From positions 186,001-250,000 of the forward strand of contig QFXE01000021.1 in the NCBI GenBank assembly GCA_003349915.1: 64,000 nucleotides of DNA. Direction: 5' to 3'. The position numbers were made by a program, and so were the translations under genes. This DNA is from an endosymbiont of Escarpia spicata (GTDB lineage Bacteria; Pseudomonadota; Gammaproteobacteria; Chromatiales; Chromatiaceae). How positions within the stretch are numbered: the first letter of the stretch is position 1; each line of letters starts with the position of its first letter. Shown here piece by piece: positions 1 through 9,625 of this stretch. The notes beneath the pieces were generated by a model that made no database searches, was not told where the DNA came from, and saw only the letters and a list, made by a program, of their open reading frames with translations.

Positions 1-1178
<1,178 letters not shown>

Positions 1179-1313
1179 GCCAATCGCCGCAATAGAACAC
1201 AATATACGCAGGCCCGATCAGGCGCAGCGGATTGGGCATTTACAATGGGTCGGTTCAGCTATGCTTGAATTAGCCTACGCCTGCGGAGAGTGCTTACAGC
1301 ACAGGAGTTTGAA

Positions 1314-2324
1314 ATGGATCTGACCACCCACTATCTCGGCATGCAGTTAAAGAATCCGCTGGTGCCCTCCGCCTCCCCACTCTCCCGCAGCATCGATGAT
1401 GCGCGCCGCATGGAGGATGCCGGCGCATCGGCACTCATCATGCACTCACTGTTCGAGGAGGCGGTGACGGCTGAAGAAGAGAACATGGTGCGTTTTCTGC
1501 ACCATCAGGATACGGGATTTGGCGAAGCGGGCAGCTTTCTGCCCGATCATTACGATTTTTCAAACAGCCAGGATATCTACCTCGAAAATCTGCAGCAGCT
1601 GAAATCTGCCTTGGAGATTCCGGTCATCGCCAGTCTCAACGGCGTAACACCCGGCGGTTGGGTCGAACACGCCAAGGAGATGCAGCGGGCTGGCGCGGAT
1701 GCGCTGGAACTCAACGTCTATTATGTGGCGGCGGATATTGAAACCAACGGTCAGGCTGTGGAAAAACGCTACCTAGATCTACTGGGCGAGTTGGACCAGC
1801 ATATCGATATCCCGATCAATATGAAGCTCTCACCTGCCTTCAGCTCACTGGCCAACATGGTCAAACAGCTGGAAGCCGCAGGCGCCCGTGGCGTGTCGCT
1901 CTTCAATCGCTTTTATCAGCCGGATATCAATATCGACAATCTGCGGCTGGTCTCAAGCCTGCACACGTCCACTTCCGCCGAGACGCTGCTTGCCATGCGC
2001 TGGATCGCCATCCTGCATGGACGCACCTCCCTCTCTCTCGGCGCCACGGGGGGGGTACATACTGCGGAGGATGTCATCAAGCTGCTGCTTGCAGGCGCAG
2101 ACGTGGTGCATTTTTGCAGTCTGCTGCTTGAACAGGGGGCTTCTGCTATTGGTGGCATGTTGCAAGGACTGGAAGCCTGGATGGATGAGAAGGGCTTTGA
2201 GTCGATCGAAGATGTGCGCGGTCGTCTCAGCCAGATCAGTGTGGCCGACCCATCAGAATTCGAGCGGGCGAATTATGTCCATATCCTCGACAGCTTTCGC
2301 TCCAGTCCCGGTATCTTGAGCTAG
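1314..2324 (+). CDS. Dihydroorotate dehydrogenase-like flavoprotein
   Basis: 336-aa FMN-dependent TIM-barrel protein of the DHODH superfamily. The start is the ATG at 1314, eight bases after AGGAG (1303-1307 area); the GTG at 1290 would add eight residues upstream of the ribosome site. It opens MDLTTHYLGMQLKNPLVPSA, followed by a barrel with ALELNVYYVA and, near residue 170, INMKLSPAFSSLANM (substrate/FMN-contact lysine region), then SLGATGGVHTAEDVIKLLLAGAD, the typical FMN-phosphate site. No partner PyrK is nearby and the gene follows nifJ, so I do not call it pyrD; in many bacteria this nifJ-linked paralogue has no assigned substrate. The role in redox or fermentative metabolism is inferred from context only. 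Confidence 0.85.
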   Translation: MDLTTHYLGMQLKNPLVPSASPLSRSIDDARRMEDAGASALIMHSLFEEAVTAEEENMVRFLHHQDTGFGEAGSFLPDHYDFSNSQDIYLENLQQLKSALEIPVIASLNGVTPGGWVEHAKEMQRAGADALELNVYYVAADIETNGQAVEKRYLDLLGELDQHIDIPINMKLSPAFSSLANMVKQLEAAGARGVSLFNRFYQPDINIDNLRLVSSLHTSTSAETLLAMRWIAILHGRTSLSLGATGGVHTAEDVIKLLLAGADVVHFCSLLLEQGASAIGGMLQGLEAWMDEKGFESIEDVRGRLSQISVADPSEFERANYVHILDSFRSSPGILS

Positions 2325-2372
2325 GAGACAGTCGGGTTTAACACTGTTTGGCTATAAATCCCTGGATGGCAA

Positions 2373-2660
2373 TCAGTACCAGCCGGAAACCTTTTTACCG
2401 TTTTGATCCACCCAGACCCGGCGAACACCGGCATCGCCCATAAATTTTTTGGCCTGTTTTTTCATACCGGCTGACCAGGACTGTTCCACCACGCTGATCC
2501 GGCCACTGGAGGTTTCAACCTGGTTTGCATTGTGCGGCAGGGTCTGTGAATAATGAACCAGACCATCGTCGTCGTACCATTTGTATATCTTATCGGCCTG
2601 AGTGGCGGACGAAAATAACAGAAGAAGGAGGCAGAGCCAGGGAATGGATAGCTTTTTCAT
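2373..2660 (-). CDS. DUF4124 domain-containing exported protein
   Basis: 95-aa protein with a clear Sec signal peptide (MKKLSIPWLCLLLLLFSSATQA, cleavage after TQA around residue 22). The first mature residues, DKIYKWYDDDGLVHYSQTLP, are the DUF4124 hallmark, a small beta domain common in gammaproteobacterial periplasmic proteins and of unknown function. The remainder (EQSWSAGMKKQAKKFMGDAG) is a short linker and a C-terminal VWVDQNGKKVSGWY. It stands alone, antiparallel to its neighbours; the stretch upstream (2661-2797) would hold its promoter and that of the divergent gene at 2798. Confidence 0.8.
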   Translation of the reverse strand: MKKLSIPWLCLLLLLFSSATQADKIYKWYDDDGLVHYSQTLPHNANQVETSSGRISVVEQSWSAGMKKQAKKFMGDAGVRRVWVDQNGKKVSGWY

Positions 2661-2797
2661 GGGATCTCTCTAATTATTCTTATTTAAACCAAGCGCTCGG
2701 AATTAAACACCTATTCACAAAAATTTACAAGTTTATAGTGATTACCCCACTATCTAACTGCAAATCTCTTTTGACTCCGCGAGGCGAGACCTTTTCC

Positions 2798-3385
2798 GTG
2801 CACATCATCACCCTACTGCTCAGCTCTCTCTTCATACCAACTGCGATCGCGGCGGGATCAGCAACCACCGGCAGTGATCCTGGAACAGGTCTCGCCTTCT
2901 GGCGTTACGAGGCAGAGGGAATCCTGTTCGAGTTGAATCAGCGGCTTCCGGATCAGACCCGCGCTTTTTTTCAGGCCAGAGGGTTTGACACGGATGCAGC
3001 AAACCAGTTTGCCACCAGCTGCGTTTTCCAATCACGTCTGCTCAATACGGCGGTTGCGGGTGGCGCTTCACTGCAGTTCAATCTGAATGAATGGAGGGTA
3101 ATCTCAGGCAACAAATCCTCTTCGATGGCCACGACAGATGACTGGATGCCTCGCTGGAAAAAACAGTCAATCGGTCAGGCAGCCCGCATCGCCTTCAAGT
3201 GGTCGCTGCTTCCCACCGAACAGACCTACGCACCTGGGGACTACAATTGGGGAATGACCAGCTACGACCAGCCACCGGGAACTCGCTTCAATCTGACATT
3301 GGTCTGGCACCGGGAGGGCAGGCGTGAATCAGCCACTATCCGGAATATTGAATGCCCGGCCGACAGCCCGCAGGAGACACCCTGA
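2798..3385 (+). CDS. Exported protein of unknown function, coupled to a TlpA-like thioredoxin
   Basis: 195 aa from a GTG at 2798, which follows a GAGGCGAG ribosome-site-like stretch at 2781-2788 and opens with a signal peptide (VHIITLLLSSLFIPTAIAAG). The frame is open further upstream but that part overlaps the opposite-strand DUF4124 gene and its promoter, so the longer form is unlikely. The mature protein has two cysteines (TSCVFQS near residue 70, IECPADS near the end) and no domain I recognise. Its TGA (3383-3385) abuts the ATG of the next gene, so it is translationally coupled to an exported thioredoxin-like reductase; it could be that protein's substrate or partner. That link is inference from spacing. 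Confidence 0.65.
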   Translation: MHIITLLLSSLFIPTAIAAGSATTGSDPGTGLAFWRYEAEGILFELNQRLPDQTRAFFQARGFDTDAANQFATSCVFQSRLLNTAVAGGASLQFNLNEWRVISGNKSSSMATTDDWMPRWKKQSIGQAARIAFKWSLLPTEQTYAPGDYNWGMTSYDQPPGTRFNLTLVWHREGRRESATIRNIECPADSPQETP

Positions 3386-3916
3386 ATGTCCATACCGACG
3401 ATGCGGCAACAACTCTCCGCAACCCTGCTTTTGCTCTGCAGCCTTCTCTTTCCACCAGTGCAGGCCGCAGGCACATCGCAACTGCTGCAGGCACTTCCGG
3501 AACGGCCCAAAGCCGGTGATTTCCAGCTCACTGATCTGGACGGCACCGAGCATCGTCTATCCAGTTATCGGGGCCGGGTGGTCATCGTGAACTTCTGGGC
3601 CACCTGGTGCCCACCCTGCCGGGAGGAGATGCCCTCCATGCAACGCGCCTGGGAGCTTCTGGAACCGGAGGGGGTCGTCATGCTGGCCATCAACATCGGC
3701 GAAGATGAAGACACCATCTTCCAGTTCACCGCAAACTTTCCGGTGGAGTTTCCTCTCCTGCTGGATCAGGACTCCGCAACCATCCAATCCTGGCCGGTCA
3801 GGGGCCTACCCACGACCTACGTAGTCGACCCTCAGGGAAGACTGGTCTACAGAGCCATCGGCGGCCGGGCATGGGATGACCCGGCACTGCTCGACATGGT
3901 GCGGGCGCTGAAATAA
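3386..3916 (+). CDS. TlpA/ResA-family periplasmic thioredoxin
   Basis: 176-aa exported thioredoxin-fold protein: signal peptide to about residue 28 (LLLLCSLLFPPVQAAG), then the TlpA/ResA fold with NFWATWCPPCREEMP (WCPPC at 74-78) and the cis-proline loop in RGLPTTYVVD. Family members reduce disulfides in the periplasm, commonly apocytochrome c or copper-site cysteines, using electrons from CcdA/DsbD. That fits the several c-type cytochromes encoded nearby, but the client is not shown by the sequence. The start codon directly follows the stop of the upstream exported protein, so the two are almost certainly one transcript. Confidence 0.85.
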   Translation: MSIPTMRQQLSATLLLLCSLLFPPVQAAGTSQLLQALPERPKAGDFQLTDLDGTEHRLSSYRGRVVIVNFWATWCPPCREEMPSMQRAWELLEPEGVVMLAINIGEDEDTIFQFTANFPVEFPLLLDQDSATIQSWPVRGLPTTYVVDPQGRLVYRAIGGRAWDDPALLDMVRALK

Positions 3917-3947
3917 GGCTTACCGGCTATTTACCTCCCGCCCCCTA

Positions 3948-4760
3948 ATGGGAGACAATTGGAAATTGAACCCTGAAGACGCTCAAGCCGCCGTGACCCA
4001 TCTTGTCATCTATGAACATCCGCTCAATGAAAGGATTCGCACCTTTCTGCGTCTTGAGCACCTGTTTCTGCAGATTGACCATTTCCTCCCTCTCAAGGAT
4101 GCCTGGAGCAACCGCACCACCATCAATGGCCTGCTGGGCACCATCAGCATCTTTAGCCGCTCCGATCTGAAGACCGAAATCCTCAAGGAACTTGAACGGC
4201 ATACCACCAATCTGGAACGTATTCGCCGCCAGCCAGGGGTCAACATGCAGGCCCTCGGGCAGGTATTGGACGACCTGGAGCAGGCGATCCATCAGGTCTA
4301 CCGCCTGGACGGTCAGATTGGCAAAAAGCTGCGCGAGAATGAGTTTCTCACCGCCATTATGCAACGCAGCAGCATTCCTGGCGGCAGCTGCAACTTCGAC
4401 CTGCCGCAATATCACTACTGGTTAAATCAACCCTACGAGATCCGCCGGAATCAGATGCTGGAGTGGCTCCAGGAACTCAACCCTGTGCGCGAGGCCATCA
4501 TCCTGTTACTGAACCTGATCCGCACCAGCAACCACCCGGTCCGGGAACAGGCCAAAGAGGGCTTTTTTCAGAAGTCACTGGAGACACCGTCACCCGCGCA
4601 GATGATCCGCGTCGGCCTGCCGGAAGGCAGCTCCCTGTTCGTTGAGATCAGCGGCAACAAGCATCGTTTCAGCATCCGTTTCCTGGAGGCAGTGGATACC
4701 GGGAGGCCCGTTGCGTCGAAGCAGAACGTGGATTTCATGCTCACGAGCTGTGTGCTCTAA
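3948..4760 (+). CDS. zapD: Cell division protein ZapD
   Basis: 270-aa cytoplasmic protein matching ZapD (YacF, DUF1342): HLVIYEHPLNERIRTFLRLEHLF at residues 20-42, DHFLPLKDAWSNRTTINGLLGTISIFSRSDLKTEILKELER, and IPGGSCNFDLPQYHYWL near 143-159. ZapD cross-links and bundles FtsZ filaments at the Z-ring. The predicted start (ATG at 3948, MGDNWKLNP) gives about 15 residues before the conserved core; a shorter start is possible. The next gene is yacG, six bases away; zapD-yacG adjacency is conserved in gammaproteobacteria and supports both calls. Confidence 0.93.
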   Translation: MGDNWKLNPEDAQAAVTHLVIYEHPLNERIRTFLRLEHLFLQIDHFLPLKDAWSNRTTINGLLGTISIFSRSDLKTEILKELERHTTNLERIRRQPGVNMQALGQVLDDLEQAIHQVYRLDGQIGKKLRENEFLTAIMQRSSIPGGSCNFDLPQYHYWLNQPYEIRRNQMLEWLQELNPVREAIILLLNLIRTSNHPVREQAKEGFFQKSLETPSPAQMIRVGLPEGSSLFVEISGNKHRFSIRFLEAVDTGRPVASKQNVDFMLTSCVL

Positions 4761-4766
4761 ATCCTC

Positions 4767-4958
4767 ATGAGTGACAGCGAACCCACTTTTGTCCCCTGCC
4801 CTACCTGTGGTAAAAACGTCACTTGGGGAAAGCAATCACCCTGGCGGCCCTTCTGCAGTGAGCGCTGTCGCCTGATCGACCTTGGGGAGTGGTTCGACGA
4901 GAAGCATAAGATCCCTTCTGAAGAGACGCCTTTCGACGAGGACCTTTCAGAGTATTAG
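4767..4958 (+). CDS. yacG: DNA gyrase inhibitor YacG (zinc protein)
   Basis: 63-aa protein with a four-cysteine zinc site, CPTC at 11-14 and CSERC at 30-34, followed by [16 protein letters not shown] and an acidic tail (DEDLSEY). This is the YacG pattern; the E. coli protein binds GyrB and inhibits gyrase. It starts six bases after zapD and is probably co-translated with it. Its last bases overlap, tail to tail, the 3' end of the disrupted minus-strand gene that follows. Confidence 0.93.
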   Translation: MSDSEPTFVPCPTCGKNVTWGKQSPWRPFCSERCRLIDLGEWFDEKHKIPSEETPFDEDLSEY

Positions 4959-5624
4959 CTGTCAGCCTCGTGCTCGCTGATCCGTTTCCTGAACGCCTCG
5001 GCTTCATCGTAAAGCGCCCTCACCTCGTCACTGTTCGGCCCCTTCTCTGTCAGGAACTCCTTGATGGCGTTGCAATGTCCCAGGGCGTCGTGGACATTAC
5101 CCTCTTCAAATGATTGTTCAGCCTTGATGAAGTGATAACGGTGGATGCACTCCGCACTCCGCACGCTGCATACCCAACTTCTCTACATGTTGACGAATCA
5201 CGTCTGACGGTGTCCGGTTCAATAAACCACCTTCCTGCAGAAACCCAATCATCTCGCCAAATGCATCGACCACCTTCTGCAGGTGCGGTTTATCGTGGAT
5301 ATTGTGGCTCTGCGATGCCACATCTGCCGAGGCCAGCGTCTGCCCGATCTCGCCAATCAGCCTGTCGATCCCTTCGTAACGGCGATCTACCCCTCTGATA
5401 GCCTGGTAACGCGACAACATATCCTTCTGCAGCAGTTGCCGCGTCTCGGCTGGAAATGGGCATCCCGAAAGCCGATCCAGCAGATCCTCCACAAGATCCA
5501 CACCTCGCAGCAGGCGCTGGATCTTCATTCGTTTCTGCGCCATGTGCACCTGATAACGATGGACTATGCTTGCCAGCATCAGGGCCGCGATCAGTAATCC
5601 GCCAAGGACGAAAATCAGGTTCAT
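4955..5624 (-). pseudogene. Membrane-anchored protein of unknown function, frameshifted by a 7-bp tandem duplication
   Basis: The 5' part (5624 to about 5160) encodes an N-terminal membrane anchor (MNLIFVLGGLLIAALMLASIV) and a helical region with VDLVEDLLDRLSG; it would read on to a nonsense tail. The 3' part continues in another frame as IHRYHFIKAEQSFEEGN...RISEHEADS. At the joint the heptamer ACTCCGC occurs twice in tandem (5149-5162, plus strand). Removing one copy joins the frames as ...MQRAEC-IHRYHF... and gives one 220-aa protein. I do not recognise the family. Its 3' end overlaps yacG by four bases. Either a recent inactivating (possibly reversible) duplication or an assembly error. 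Confidence 0.8.
5149..5162. repeat. Tandem heptamer ACTCCGC x2 causing a frameshift
   Basis: Two exact copies of ACTCCGC lie back to back inside the minus-strand gene at 4955-5624. One copy keeps the long protein in frame; two copies shift it by seven bases. Such tandem duplications arise and collapse by replication slippage. Confidence 0.9.
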
Positions 5625-5733
5625 AACTGTAGCAATCCAATCCTGAAAACTTATCTGTTAAATAGCGCTGTTATTGTGCCAAAATCGTTGTCTGCCCGAC
5701 ACACTATTTTCCTGAAAAAGAGGACAAAGCACC

Positions 5734-6120
5734 ATGAACTGGCCACTCCTGGTTATTCTCGTCCTGGCGGCGTTCCTGCTACTGATGCCACTGCTTTCCT
5801 ATCTCTCCGCCCGTCGCAGCGTCGGAAAAAACGTGGCAGCATCAATCAACGGAACAAACATTCCTTCTTCGCGACTGGTCTATTTTTACAGCGCGCATTG
5901 CGGTCCCTGCCGCCAAATGACACCGATCATTGACGAAATGGCCAAAAAACATGAGAAAGTCATCAAATATGATGCCAGACAAGCGCCAGAGACGGCTGCC
6001 GCCTACGGCATCCGCGCAACGCCGACAACGGTCCTGGTAGAGGACAATGTTATTACAGAAGTCCTGCTGGGTGCCAAATCGCAGCGGCAACTTGAAAAAC
6101 TACTACAGAGAATCAGCTAA
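5734..6120 (+). CDS. Membrane-tethered thioredoxin-family protein
   Basis: 128 aa: one N-terminal transmembrane helix (residues 2-24, WPLLVILVLAAFLLLMPLLSYL), a linker, then a thioredoxin domain with FYSAHCGPCRQM (CGPC at 56-59) and the cis-proline loop IRATPTTVLV. The CGPC site is that of reducing thioredoxins. The N-in/C-out versus N-out/C-in topology is not certain; a basic SARRS segment after the helix suggests the domain may face the cytoplasm. Its TAA overlaps the next ATG (TAATG), so it is coupled to the metallo-hydrolase that follows. The gene is divergent from the broken gene upstream, with promoters expected in 5625-5733. Confidence 0.85.
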   Translation: MNWPLLVILVLAAFLLLMPLLSYLSARRSVGKNVAASINGTNIPSSRLVYFYSAHCGPCRQMTPIIDEMAKKHEKVIKYDARQAPETAAAYGIRATPTTVLVEDNVITEVLLGAKSQRQLEKLLQRIS

Positions 6121-6752
6121 TGCGGGCATTGATCATCCCGGTTACCGACTTTCAGCAGAACTGTACGCTGCTGTGGTGTGAAAAGACCCAAGCCAGCGCC
6201 ATTGTCGACCCTGGTGGAGATATCGAACGGATCGTTGATGCGGTTTCTGTCCATCAACTGAAACCACAATTGATCCTCATCACCCACGGCCATATCGACC
6301 ACGCCGGCGGCGCGGCGGCACTAGCCAGAAAGCTGGATATACCTATCGAGGGTCCGCAGAAGGACGATCGCTTCTGGCTCGAAGGCATGCCCGATCAGGC
6401 TGCCATGTTTGGGTTTTCTGCTGTGGAAGCCTTCGAGCCGGATCACTGGCTGAAGGATGGGGACCATGTACGCTTCGGCGAGGTGGAGCTTGAGGTTCTG
6501 CATTGTCCAGGCCATACACCGGGGCATGTCGTTTTCTTCCACCGTGAGAGCGAGCTGGCGCTGGTGGGGGATGTGCTATTCCACGGATCGATTGGCCGAA
6601 CCGACTTTCCGCAAAGCAACCATGCAGCGCTGATTCGTTCCATAAAGGAAAAACTCTGGCCCTTGGGAAGTGCGGTACGCTTCATCCCCGGCCATGGCAC
6701 AGAATCAACCTTTGGTGAAGAGCGCCGAAACAATCCGTTTGTTGCGGATTAG
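6120..6752 (+). CDS. MBL-fold metallo-hydrolase (glyoxalase II / YcbL type)
   Basis: 210-aa metallo-beta-lactamase-fold hydrolase. Metal ligands are visible: THGHIDHAGG (HxHxDH, residues 56-61), HCPGHTPGHV (His near 133), VGDVLFHGSIGRTD (bridging Asp near 150) and FIPGHGTES (His near 195). The compact size and GSIGRTD motif match the YcbL-like, hydroxyacylglutathione-hydrolase-related group rather than full-length GloB; the substrate is probably a thioester but is not shown. It overlaps the stop codon of the tethered thioredoxin by one base and is certainly cotranscribed. Confidence 0.88.
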   Translation: MRALIIPVTDFQQNCTLLWCEKTQASAIVDPGGDIERIVDAVSVHQLKPQLILITHGHIDHAGGAAALARKLDIPIEGPQKDDRFWLEGMPDQAAMFGFSAVEAFEPDHWLKDGDHVRFGEVELEVLHCPGHTPGHVVFFHRESELALVGDVLFHGSIGRTDFPQSNHAALIRSIKEKLWPLGSAVRFIPGHGTESTFGEERRNNPFVAD

Positions 6753-7125
6753 GTTTTAAACCGGCTCACACTCTCCCTGCACACCTAAAGGCCACATACC
6801 CTTTATCACAACACCCCCCCGGCAGGTATTGAGCGAGGATAGCGGCGGGAGTGCATTCACATTCGCAGATCAACCAAACAGCACGCCCATACCGGTAAGC
6901 ACAGTATCTACTGACATCCAACCTTAACAAACAGGTTAAAAACATAAGCTTTCTCTAATAAATTCATATAGTTCATAGTTTTGCATTGATCGACTGCATG
7001 ACGTAATATCCGCCAAATAATATTGGGTGTTCATATTTTTCCAACAACAAGTCAGCACTCGTAGATCAGGCAGGTGAGATCACCGTTTTCTGCCGATACC
7101 TAAAACAAAAGATTGAGGATGGATT
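6753..7125. other. Intergenic region, 373 bp, no gene seen
   Basis: AT-rich in its second half (6930-7060). It must contain the promoter of the tetraheme cytochrome gene at 7126; I could not place a convincing operator or terminator. Confidence 0.5.
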
Positions 7126-7707
7126 ATGTTTCGCAACAGTGCCAGCGGTAACGCTGCGGGCAAAGTATCCATTGTATTCGTAGGCATCATCTTCCTCGCC
7201 GGCGTGGTGTTTACCGGCCTCTTCAATGTGGGTCTCGGATTCACAAACGAAATGGGCTTTTGTACGAGCTGCCACTCCATGAAAGTAAACTTGGAAGAGT
7301 ACAAAGAGACAACACATTATAAAAATGCATCAGGTGTGCGGGCCACCTGCGCGGACTGCCATGTTCCCAAGCCGTTCGTGCCCAAGATGGTCGCAAAGGT
7401 AATGGCATATAAGGATGTCTTGCATGAGATCCTAGGTACCCTCGACACCAAAGAAAAATATGAGTCCCACCGTTGGGAGATGGCTAACCGGGTTTGGGAT
7501 AAGATGCGTAGCACAAACTCCCGCGAATGCCGAAGCTGCCACGATTTTAGCCAGATGGATCTGAGCGAACAGGATCGCAGTGCCCGTAAGCGTCACGCAA
7601 GAGCGGAGGACGAAGGCAAGACATGTATCGACTGCCACAAGGGTATCGCCCATGAGGAGCCGGATGAACCGGACGAAACTACCGAGGAAGATAACGACAA
7701 GGCATGA
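7126..7707 (+). CDS. NapC/NirT-family tetraheme cytochrome c
   Basis: 193 aa with an uncleaved N-terminal membrane helix (about 14-34, SIVFVGIIFLAGVVFTGLF) and four heme-binding CXXCH motifs: CTSCH 46-50, CADCH 75-79, CRSCH 135-139, CIDCH 167-171. This layout is that of NapC/NirT quinol dehydrogenases, which pass electrons from the quinol pool to periplasmic partners. The tail is strongly acidic (EEPDEPDETTEEDNDK). No nitrate or nitrite reductase gene is adjacent; the partner may be one of the periplasmic cytochromes or sulfide dehydrogenase encoded downstream, or it may run in reverse and feed electrons to quinone. The direction is inference. Confidence 0.92.
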   Translation: MFRNSASGNAAGKVSIVFVGIIFLAGVVFTGLFNVGLGFTNEMGFCTSCHSMKVNLEEYKETTHYKNASGVRATCADCHVPKPFVPKMVAKVMAYKDVLHEILGTLDTKEKYESHRWEMANRVWDKMRSTNSRECRSCHDFSQMDLSEQDRSARKRHARAEDEGKTCIDCHKGIAHEEPDEPDETTEEDNDKA

Positions 7708-7744
7708 TCAGCGTTTTTGAACCCGGAACAGTCACGGTAGAATC

Positions 7745-8686
7745 ATGAAGAAAAACAAGCTTGCCGCAATACTGCTGGCGCTGCTCATCTCAACTCCAGC
7801 CCTCTCCGGTGACAAGGAGATGGCAAAAGAGTTGAGACTGGCTGCTATTGTCGGCGACACAGACATCATCATCGAACTTCTTGATAAAGGCATTTCGGTA
7901 GACTCCGCCAACAAATTCGGCAAGACCGCTCTCATGATGGCGGTCGAAAACGACAATTTTGAAACTGTGGTCCTGCTGCTAAACCGGGGTGCTCAGGTCA
8001 ACTTCCGCACTCTCGCAGGCTGCACTGCACTTACCGTTGCCGCCGAAAACGGGCATCCGGCACTTACCGCAATGTTGCTCGAACGCGGCGCAAATATACA
8101 TGATCGTACCCGGGCCGGCTGGGATTCAATGATGATCGCCGCCCGTTACGGCATCACGGACATGGTGGAGCAGCTTCTCTTCAAGGGCGCCGATCCCCAC
8201 GCGTCGGACAAGCACGGCAGAAACGCACTCATGATGGCGGCGAGAAAAGGTCATACGGAAACCGCCAAAATGCTGCTCACACATGGCGCCAACGCCGATG
8301 CCCAGGACAGAAACGGCTCCACCGCCTTGATACTCGCGGCCGACCGCGGCAATGAAGAGACGGTAGAAATCCTGCTGAAACTCGGCGCTTCCATCGACAA
8401 AGAGGATCGTGACGGCGCGACGGCATTGATCTGGGCAGTGGGACAAGGGCATATAGCAATCACAAAACTGCTGATTGACAAAGGCGCCAATATCAACCAC
8501 GCTGATCAAGATGGCATTACGCCACTGATGGAAGCTGCGAGCAGTGGCTCCATGGATATGACCCGGCTTCTACTGAAGCAGGGGGCCGATAGAACAATTA
8601 GAAACAGCGACGGCCGCACAGCTGCAGACATTGCCAAAAAGAAAAGAAAAAAGCATATCGTCAATCTGCTCGAAGGAGCAGGCTGA
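7745..8686 (+). CDS. Exported ankyrin-repeat protein
   Basis: 313 aa: a signal peptide (MKKNKLAAILLALLISTPALSG) and then eight or nine ankyrin repeats of about 33 residues, each with the G-x-TAL-xx-AA pattern (FGKTALMMAVEN, AGCTALTVAAEN, HGRNALMMAARK, NGSTALILAADR, DGATALIWAVGQ, DGITPLMEAASS). The whole mature protein is repeat, so it is a protein-binding scaffold rather than an enzyme, acting in the periplasm. It starts 37 bp after the tetraheme cytochrome and is likely cotranscribed. Related periplasmic ankyrin proteins (for example next to catalases) protect or organise partners; the partner here is unknown. Confidence 0.88.
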   Translation: MKKNKLAAILLALLISTPALSGDKEMAKELRLAAIVGDTDIIIELLDKGISVDSANKFGKTALMMAVENDNFETVVLLLNRGAQVNFRTLAGCTALTVAAENGHPALTAMLLERGANIHDRTRAGWDSMMIAARYGITDMVEQLLFKGADPHASDKHGRNALMMAARKGHTETAKMLLTHGANADAQDRNGSTALILAADRGNEETVEILLKLGASIDKEDRDGATALIWAVGQGHIAITKLLIDKGANINHADQDGITPLMEAASSGSMDMTRLLLKQGADRTIRNSDGRTAADIAKKKRKKHIVNLLEGAG

Positions 8687-8999
8687 TAGACAAGGTATGT
8701 GGAGGACGAGATAGTCCAGTACAATCTACTCGTCACTCCATATTAACGAATAATAATGTCAAGCGATGGCACCCGCTTGGCAGCGGTAACCGGTCGTTTT
8801 CCGAACAACCTGTTATCCAGAGCATTGCGTAAGCGAAGTGGATGGAATCCACAATAAATCCAAAGAAAGTCAGGGAGTTTTCGCTAGCGCGCCAATGCAG
8901 TTGAAGTCTTCACGTAGTTTAAGATTTCAGCGCATTTTTTACTGGGATAATAATCCCATTATACCAATGTAAGCCTGTTCAAAACCCAAAGGAGGAAAC
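8687..8999. other. Intergenic region before fccA, with a short inverted repeat
   Basis: 313 bp without a gene. At 8943-8958 there is a perfect inverted repeat TGGGAT-AATA-ATCCCA, 41 bp upstream of the fccA start; it could be an operator or a short leader hairpin. The ribosome site AAAGGAGG lies just before 9000. Confidence 0.5.
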
Positions 9000-9611
9000 A
9001 TGGCGTACACAACTATTAAGAAGGCCCTGATCGGCGCACTGGCTCTCAGTGCATCTTCACTGGCTTTCGCCGCTGACAAACCCCTGATGATGGGCGCCAG
9101 CGCAAAAATGCTGTCTGACACCTGCGCTGGTTGCCACGGCACCAACGGCGCCAGCGTCGGTCCGGCTATCCCCAGCATCGGCGGTCTCTCCACTGAATAC
9201 TTTGTCGAGACCATGCAAGGCTATAAGAGTGGCGAGATTTTATCCACGATTATGGGCCGCATCGCCAAAGGTTATAACGACGAAGAATTTACCGCTATGG
9301 CAGGCTTCTACGCCAAGAAGGGCTTTGTTGCCGCAAACCAGAAGTTTGATGCCGCAAAGGCCAAGAAGGGCGCCAAACTGCACGACAAGTATTGTGAGAA
9401 GTGTCATGCAGATGGCGGAACTGCCGCTGACGATGATTCCGGCGTCCTCGCCGGCCAGCTCGTACCCTACCTGAAGTGGACCCTGGCTGACTATAGAGCA
9501 GGCGACCGTCCTATTTCGAAGAAGATGAAAAAGAAACTCAACAAGATGCTGAAGGCGAAAGGCGACGGCAGTATTGACGATCTGATGCACTTCTACGCAA
9601 GCCAGCAATAA
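9000..9611 (+). CDS. fccA: Sulfide dehydrogenase (flavocytochrome c) cytochrome subunit
   Basis: 203-aa exported diheme cytochrome c: signal peptide ending LAFAA (about residue 25) and two class I heme sites, CAGCH (42-46) and CEKCH (132-136), each in its own domain. Met ligand candidates lie after each ([20 protein letters not shown]...LMHFY). It forms a periplasmic complex with FccB, accepting electrons from the flavin as sulfide is oxidised to sulfur or polysulfide and passing them to a soluble cytochrome. It is strongly supported by the adjacent fccB, 14 bp downstream, and by a strong ribosome site (AAGGAGG) right before the ATG. Confidence 0.95.
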   Translation: MAYTTIKKALIGALALSASSLAFAADKPLMMGASAKMLSDTCAGCHGTNGASVGPAIPSIGGLSTEYFVETMQGYKSGEILSTIMGRIAKGYNDEEFTAMAGFYAKKGFVAANQKFDAAKAKKGAKLHDKYCEKCHADGGTAADDDSGVLAGQLVPYLKWTLADYRAGDRPISKKMKKKLNKMLKAKGDGSIDDLMHFYASQQ

Positions 9612-9625
9612 GGGGGATTGAAAAC

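Noticed and set aside
6753-7125. Small RNA or riboswitch
   Set aside because: No conserved stem-loop or terminator could be recognised.
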